51,548 nt of DNA from an uncultured Clostridia bacterium (GTDB taxonomy: Bacteria > Bacillota > Clostridia > Christensenellales > CAG-138), in contig CAKTYT010000012.1 in the NCBI GenBank assembly GCA_934633695.1, forward strand, positions 1 to 51,548. The letters run 5' to 3'. Positions within the stretch are counted from its first letter, which is position 1; every line of letters begins with the position of its first letter. The notes beneath the pieces are model-generated. The model worked only from the letters and a program-made list of their open reading frames with translations, made no database searches and had not been told where the DNA came from. Made by a program: the position numbers and the translations under genes. Of this stretch, positions 49,044-51,548 are shown in pieces.

Positions 49044-50489
49044 GTGGAAAAAGTAAAGTATTATAACAGAAAATCGCTTCCTCTTGAGATGCACAAGGTC
49101 TGCATCGTTCAGAAGACTGCTATTCTCCCCGTTGAGGACAGGGTAAGGGCAATTCGCCGCTCCGGCTTCAACTCCTATCGTCTCGATTCCGAGGATTGTT
49201 ACCTCGACATGCTCACCGACAGCGGCGTAAATGCAATGACAAACGAACAGCTGGGTGCCATGATGGTCGGCGACGATGCCTACGCAGGCAGTGCAACCTA
49301 CAAGAGACTTTGCAAAAAGATCAAAGAGATCTTTAATAAGGATTTCTTCCTCCCCGTGCATCAGGGCAGAGCATGTGAGCATATGCTTGCTCTGGCTTTT
49401 GTTCAGCCCAAGCCCGGCAGTGTTGTTCCGATGAATTTCCAGTTCGGCACATCAATCGGCAAGATAAAGTATTGTGGAGGCGACTATATTATCTGTATTC
49501 AGGAAGACGGTCTCCAAAAGCAGAGCTCAAATCCATTTAAGGGTGATTTTGATCTCGAAAAGCTCGAACGTGTCCTGGAGGAGCAGGGTGATAATGTTGC
49601 ATTCGTCCGCATTGAAGCGGGAACAAACCTCATCGGTGGTCAACCTATCTCGCTGGACAATATGATTGCAGCTGCTGAGCTGTGCAGGAAGTACGGCGTC
49701 CGCTCGATTCTCGATGCAAGCCTGCTTCAGGACAACTTGCATTTTATCAAAGAACGTGAACCGGCCTATGAAGGCAAAAGCATTCGGGAAATTGTCCGAG
49801 CTTTATCCGATGCGATGGACATCATCTATTTCTCTGCGAGAAAGCTTGGCTTCGGCAGGGGCGGTGCGATTATTCTGAATGATGAAAAGGATTTTGAATA
49901 CATCAAGACATTTGTTTCGAGCTTTGAAGGCTTCCCCACTTTCGGCGGAATGAGCGTCAAAGAAATGGAAGCAATTCGTGTTGGTCTTGATGATACAATG
50001 GATGAAAATACGATTTCGCAGGGACCGCAGTTCATTGAATATCTCTGCAATGAGCTTGAGGATGCGGGCATTCCCGTTGTTACTCCTCCGGGGGGTTTGG
50101 GATGCCATCTTGATGCAATGAAATTCGTTCCCCATATCCCGCGCAGCGAATATCCGGCCGGTGCCTTGAGTGCCGCCGTCTACATTGCCTCCGGTGCAAG
50201 GGGAATGGAACGCGGTGCGATCGACGAGCCGTGGGAAGATGCGGATGTCGAACCCTATGGTGCAATGGAGCTTGTCAGGCTCGCAGTGCCGAGACGTGTT
50301 TATACCGTATCTCAGATGAACTACCTTATTGACAGAATCTGCTGGCTGTACGATAACCGTGAGCTTATCGGCGGTCTGAGATTTGAAACGGAGGGTCCGC
50401 ACAATTTTTATGACGCCCTCAATTCCATCGGTGATTGGCCCGAAAGGCTTGCGGCAAAGTTCCGCGAAGACTTCGGCGAATCACTCTGA
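49044..50489 (+). CDS. Tryptophanase/tyrosine phenol-lyase family PLP enzyme, substrate uncertain
   Basis: A fold-type I beta-eliminating lyase. The 481-residue protein keeps the family order: DMLTDSGVNAM, GDDAYAGS with catalytic Tyr80, LPVHQGRACEHML, the PLP Asp224 in LDASLLQDN, the Schiff-base Lys267 in FSARKLGFGRGG, GARGMERG and RLAVPRRVYT. In tryptophanase and tyrosine phenol-lyase the PLP Asp is followed three residues later by Arg; here that residue is Leu227. The Lys context SARKLGFGRGG also differs from the usual SAKKD. Either substrate or activity may differ. Start is GTG with AAAGGAG six bases upstream. It is monocistronic. Confidence 0.88.
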   Translation: MEKVKYYNRKSLPLEMHKVCIVQKTAILPVEDRVRAIRRSGFNSYRLDSEDCYLDMLTDSGVNAMTNEQLGAMMVGDDAYAGSATYKRLCKKIKEIFNKDFFLPVHQGRACEHMLALAFVQPKPGSVVPMNFQFGTSIGKIKYCGGDYIICIQEDGLQKQSSNPFKGDFDLEKLERVLEEQGDNVAFVRIEAGTNLIGGQPISLDNMIAAAELCRKYGVRSILDASLLQDNLHFIKEREPAYEGKSIREIVRALSDAMDIIYFSARKLGFGRGGAIILNDEKDFEYIKTFVSSFEGFPTFGGMSVKEMEAIRVGLDDTMDENTISQGPQFIEYLCNELEDAGIPVVTPPGGLGCHLDAMKFVPHIPRSEYPAGALSAAVYIASGARGMERGAIDEPWEDADVEPYGAMELVRLAVPRRVYTVSQMNYLIDRICWLYDNRELIGGLRFETEGPHNFYDALNSIGDWPERLAAKFREDFGESL

Positions 50490-50526
50490 TATTGCCAGTT
50501 TCTCATAACTTTCCTTTCGGATGCAG

Positions 50527-50561
50527 GGAGCCTCATTGCAAGGCTCCTTACATCTTTTTTT
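50527..50561 (+). terminator. Terminator after the tryptophanase-family gene
   Basis: A 7-bp stem (GGAGCCT/AGGCTCC) with a 7-base loop is followed, after seven bases, by T7. Confidence 0.75.
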
Positions 50562-50612
50562 GATGTCTTTTGAAAAAATAGTAAGAGAATGAAGAATAAG
50601 TCTGAAAACCGC

Positions 50613-50641
50613 TTGACAAATAATTAATAAAGACATACAAT
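50613..50641 (+). promoter_or_regulatory. Promoter for the 50.7-kb lipoprotein gene
   Basis: Perfect TTGACA (50613-50618), a 17-bp spacer and TACAAT (50636-50641), about 45 bases before the start codon. Confidence 0.82.
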
Positions 50642-50685
50642 GCAGATATATCGGAAACGGTGAATACACATTAAAGGAGATGTCA

Positions 50686-51429
50686 ATGAAAAAAACAACC
50701 AAACTCATGGCAATCATCTTTGCCATATGCTTCGCTGCCACATCAATGGGATGTGCTCTTGTGAGCAAGGATTCCGGAACTCCGTATGCTTATGAGATCT
50801 ACACGGATGATGACATGCCGCTTTTTGTCCAAGCGGACGGCACTCGCATCGAGGGCGGCAATTACTCAAATCCGTCTGCTCCCAAAGAACGCGAGGTAAG
50901 CATTTTCGGTGAAACATATTTGCTCAAATATACCGGGTCAGACAGACATTTCTTCAAGGATGTTGACTGCTATGCAACTGAAGATGAAGTACTCCGGGCC
51001 GAGTATTTTGCAGGTACTGACAAAATATGGCACATCTACCTCTGTCCGAAGCAGCCTGTAAAGGACGATAAAATGGATTCGGAGGAAGAGTACAAACGTT
51101 TCATTATGAACTTTGTAAACGAATTTGTGCAGGAAGACTTCGAAAAGTACACCTACAAATGCACCTCTACTTGTGAACTCATGGGTGGGCTTGACGGGAG
51201 CGAAACGATCGATGGCTTTGTTCCGAAAAACGGTGACAGAAACGTCATGAGCTATGAGCTTACTTTCGGCACTTCTATTGGCGGCGTTGGTGCCGGTGGT
51301 GATACAGCATTTTTCAAAAAACACAGTAATATCAATGGTTTTAGGACACCCGAACAGCGAAATTACTTGTATTCCGCCCTCTTGAAACAGTCAATTTCAG
51401 CAGCTATTGCTCGGTTCATCTCCCGGTAA
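50686..51429 (+). CDS. Lipoprotein (247 aa), unknown function
   Basis: A type II signal peptide ends in SMGC (Cys23). The mature part begins with a Ser/Asp segment and a beta-rich domain (YAYEIYTDDDMPLFVQ, EVSIFGETYLLKYTG), then a helical region with EEYKRFIMNFVNEFVQEDF, and a Gly-rich stretch SIGGVGAGGDTAFF near the end. I recognise no family. The ATG at 50686 is chosen because AAAGGAG lies six bases before it; an in-frame ATG at 50680 overlaps that site. It is monocistronic and followed by a terminator. Confidence 0.78.
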   Translation: MKKTTKLMAIIFAICFAATSMGCALVSKDSGTPYAYEIYTDDDMPLFVQADGTRIEGGNYSNPSAPKEREVSIFGETYLLKYTGSDRHFFKDVDCYATEDEVLRAEYFAGTDKIWHIYLCPKQPVKDDKMDSEEEYKRFIMNFVNEFVQEDFEKYTYKCTSTCELMGGLDGSETIDGFVPKNGDRNVMSYELTFGTSIGGVGAGGDTAFFKKHSNINGFRTPEQRNYLYSALLKQSISAAIARFISR

Positions 51430-51460
51430 GGAGACGACATCCTTGCAATAATCAGTACAT

Positions 51461-51512
51461 AGCGCGTCTGTTTACCCAAAGTGGCGCTTGGGTCGGCAGG
51501 CGCGCTGTTTTT
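51461..51512 (+). terminator. Rho-independent terminator after the lipoprotein gene
   Basis: AGCGCG/CGCGCT (51461-51466/51501-51506) and ACCCAA/TTGGGT (51474-51479/51488-51493) form an interrupted stem, followed by GTTTTT. Confidence 0.82.
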
Positions 51513-51530
51513 ATGCCCAGATGCGGGCGA

Positions 51531-51548
51531 AGGAGGTGTTATTGTGAA
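51531..51548 (+). other. Ribosome binding site and start of a gene running off the right edge
   Basis: AGGAGG (51531-51536) is followed after seven bases by GTG (51544-51546), so a new plus-strand gene probably begins here. Only two codons are inside the window, so the product cannot be named. Confidence 0.6.

Noticed and set aside
1..51548. Prophage, genomic island or insertion sequence boundaries
   Set aside because: No integrase, transposase, tRNA gene, terminal inverted repeats or target duplications were found, and gene density and style are uniform.

Overview
The window looks like chromosomal DNA of an anaerobic, spore-forming, gut-type Bacillota (class Clostridia, near the Ruminococcaceae/Oscillospiraceae). 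The evidence is strong Shine-Dalgarno sites, Bacillota gene order around rplI-dnaB, sporulation and germination genes (yunB, bofA, a gerA-type operon, a PdaB-like deacetylase), a dockerin domain, a desulfoferrodoxin-type domain, ECF transporters, and many lipoproteins with Pro/Thr/Glu linkers. I see no phage, transposon, CRISPR, rRNA or tRNA. This family-level placement is inference from gene content.

Layout. 0.1-4.1 kb (minus): yybS, rplI, dnaB, a RibU-type S component and a small basic protein, from a promoter at 4.08 kb. 4.2-6.3 kb (minus): a secreted papain-fold-like protein with Cys/His repeats, broken by a frameshift in an A8 run, behind a lipoprotein with a consensus promoter. 6.5-9.8 kb (plus): yunB, prs, rarA. 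10.0-11.2 kb (plus): an HTH-desulfoferrodoxin fusion coupled to a CAT-family acetyltransferase. 11.3-14.6 kb (minus): fba, a DUF1292 gene, pncB and a lipoprotein. 14.9-16.5 kb (plus): a membrane protein and a small-molecule kinase.

16.5-23.1 kb (plus) is the highlight. A TTGACA/TATACT promoter, a cobalamin riboswitch and a weak terminator precede six tightly packed genes: a secreted DUF4430-like protein with a dockerin, a membrane-anchored alpha/alpha-barrel protein of the prenyltransferase/intrinsic-factor alpha-domain type, a DUF4430 lipoprotein, and a complete ECF transporter (T, fused A-A, CbrT-like S). The two folds that make up human intrinsic factor and transcobalamin appear here as separate surface proteins in a B12-regulated uptake operon. 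I propose a split, intrinsic-factor-like cobalamin capture system.

23.2-25.4 kb: a GtrB-type glycosyltransferase and gap, whose product has a Cys-rich tail. 25.5-31.8 kb: a PdaB-like deacetylase diverging from a germinant-receptor operon (A, B, C and a 51-residue putative D subunit) behind a sigma-G-like promoter, then apbE, which may be leaderless. 31.8-35.7 kb: mscL with a zinc ribbon, a SEC-C protein, an ankyrin protein, lplA, and a GNAT-like protein. 35.7-40.5 kb (minus): a SPOR-domain protein, and ahcY-bofA-pnp-mtaD, which reads as SAH to homocysteine plus adenosine, then inosine, then hypoxanthine. 40.7-51.4 kb (plus): a zinc-ribbon membrane protein, small proteins, glyA, an ABC exporter, an M42 peptidase, a tryptophanase-family enzyme and a lipoprotein. 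A new gene begins at the right edge. Most housekeeping promoters have a 17-bp spacer, often with TTGAAG or TTGAAA as -35 box.
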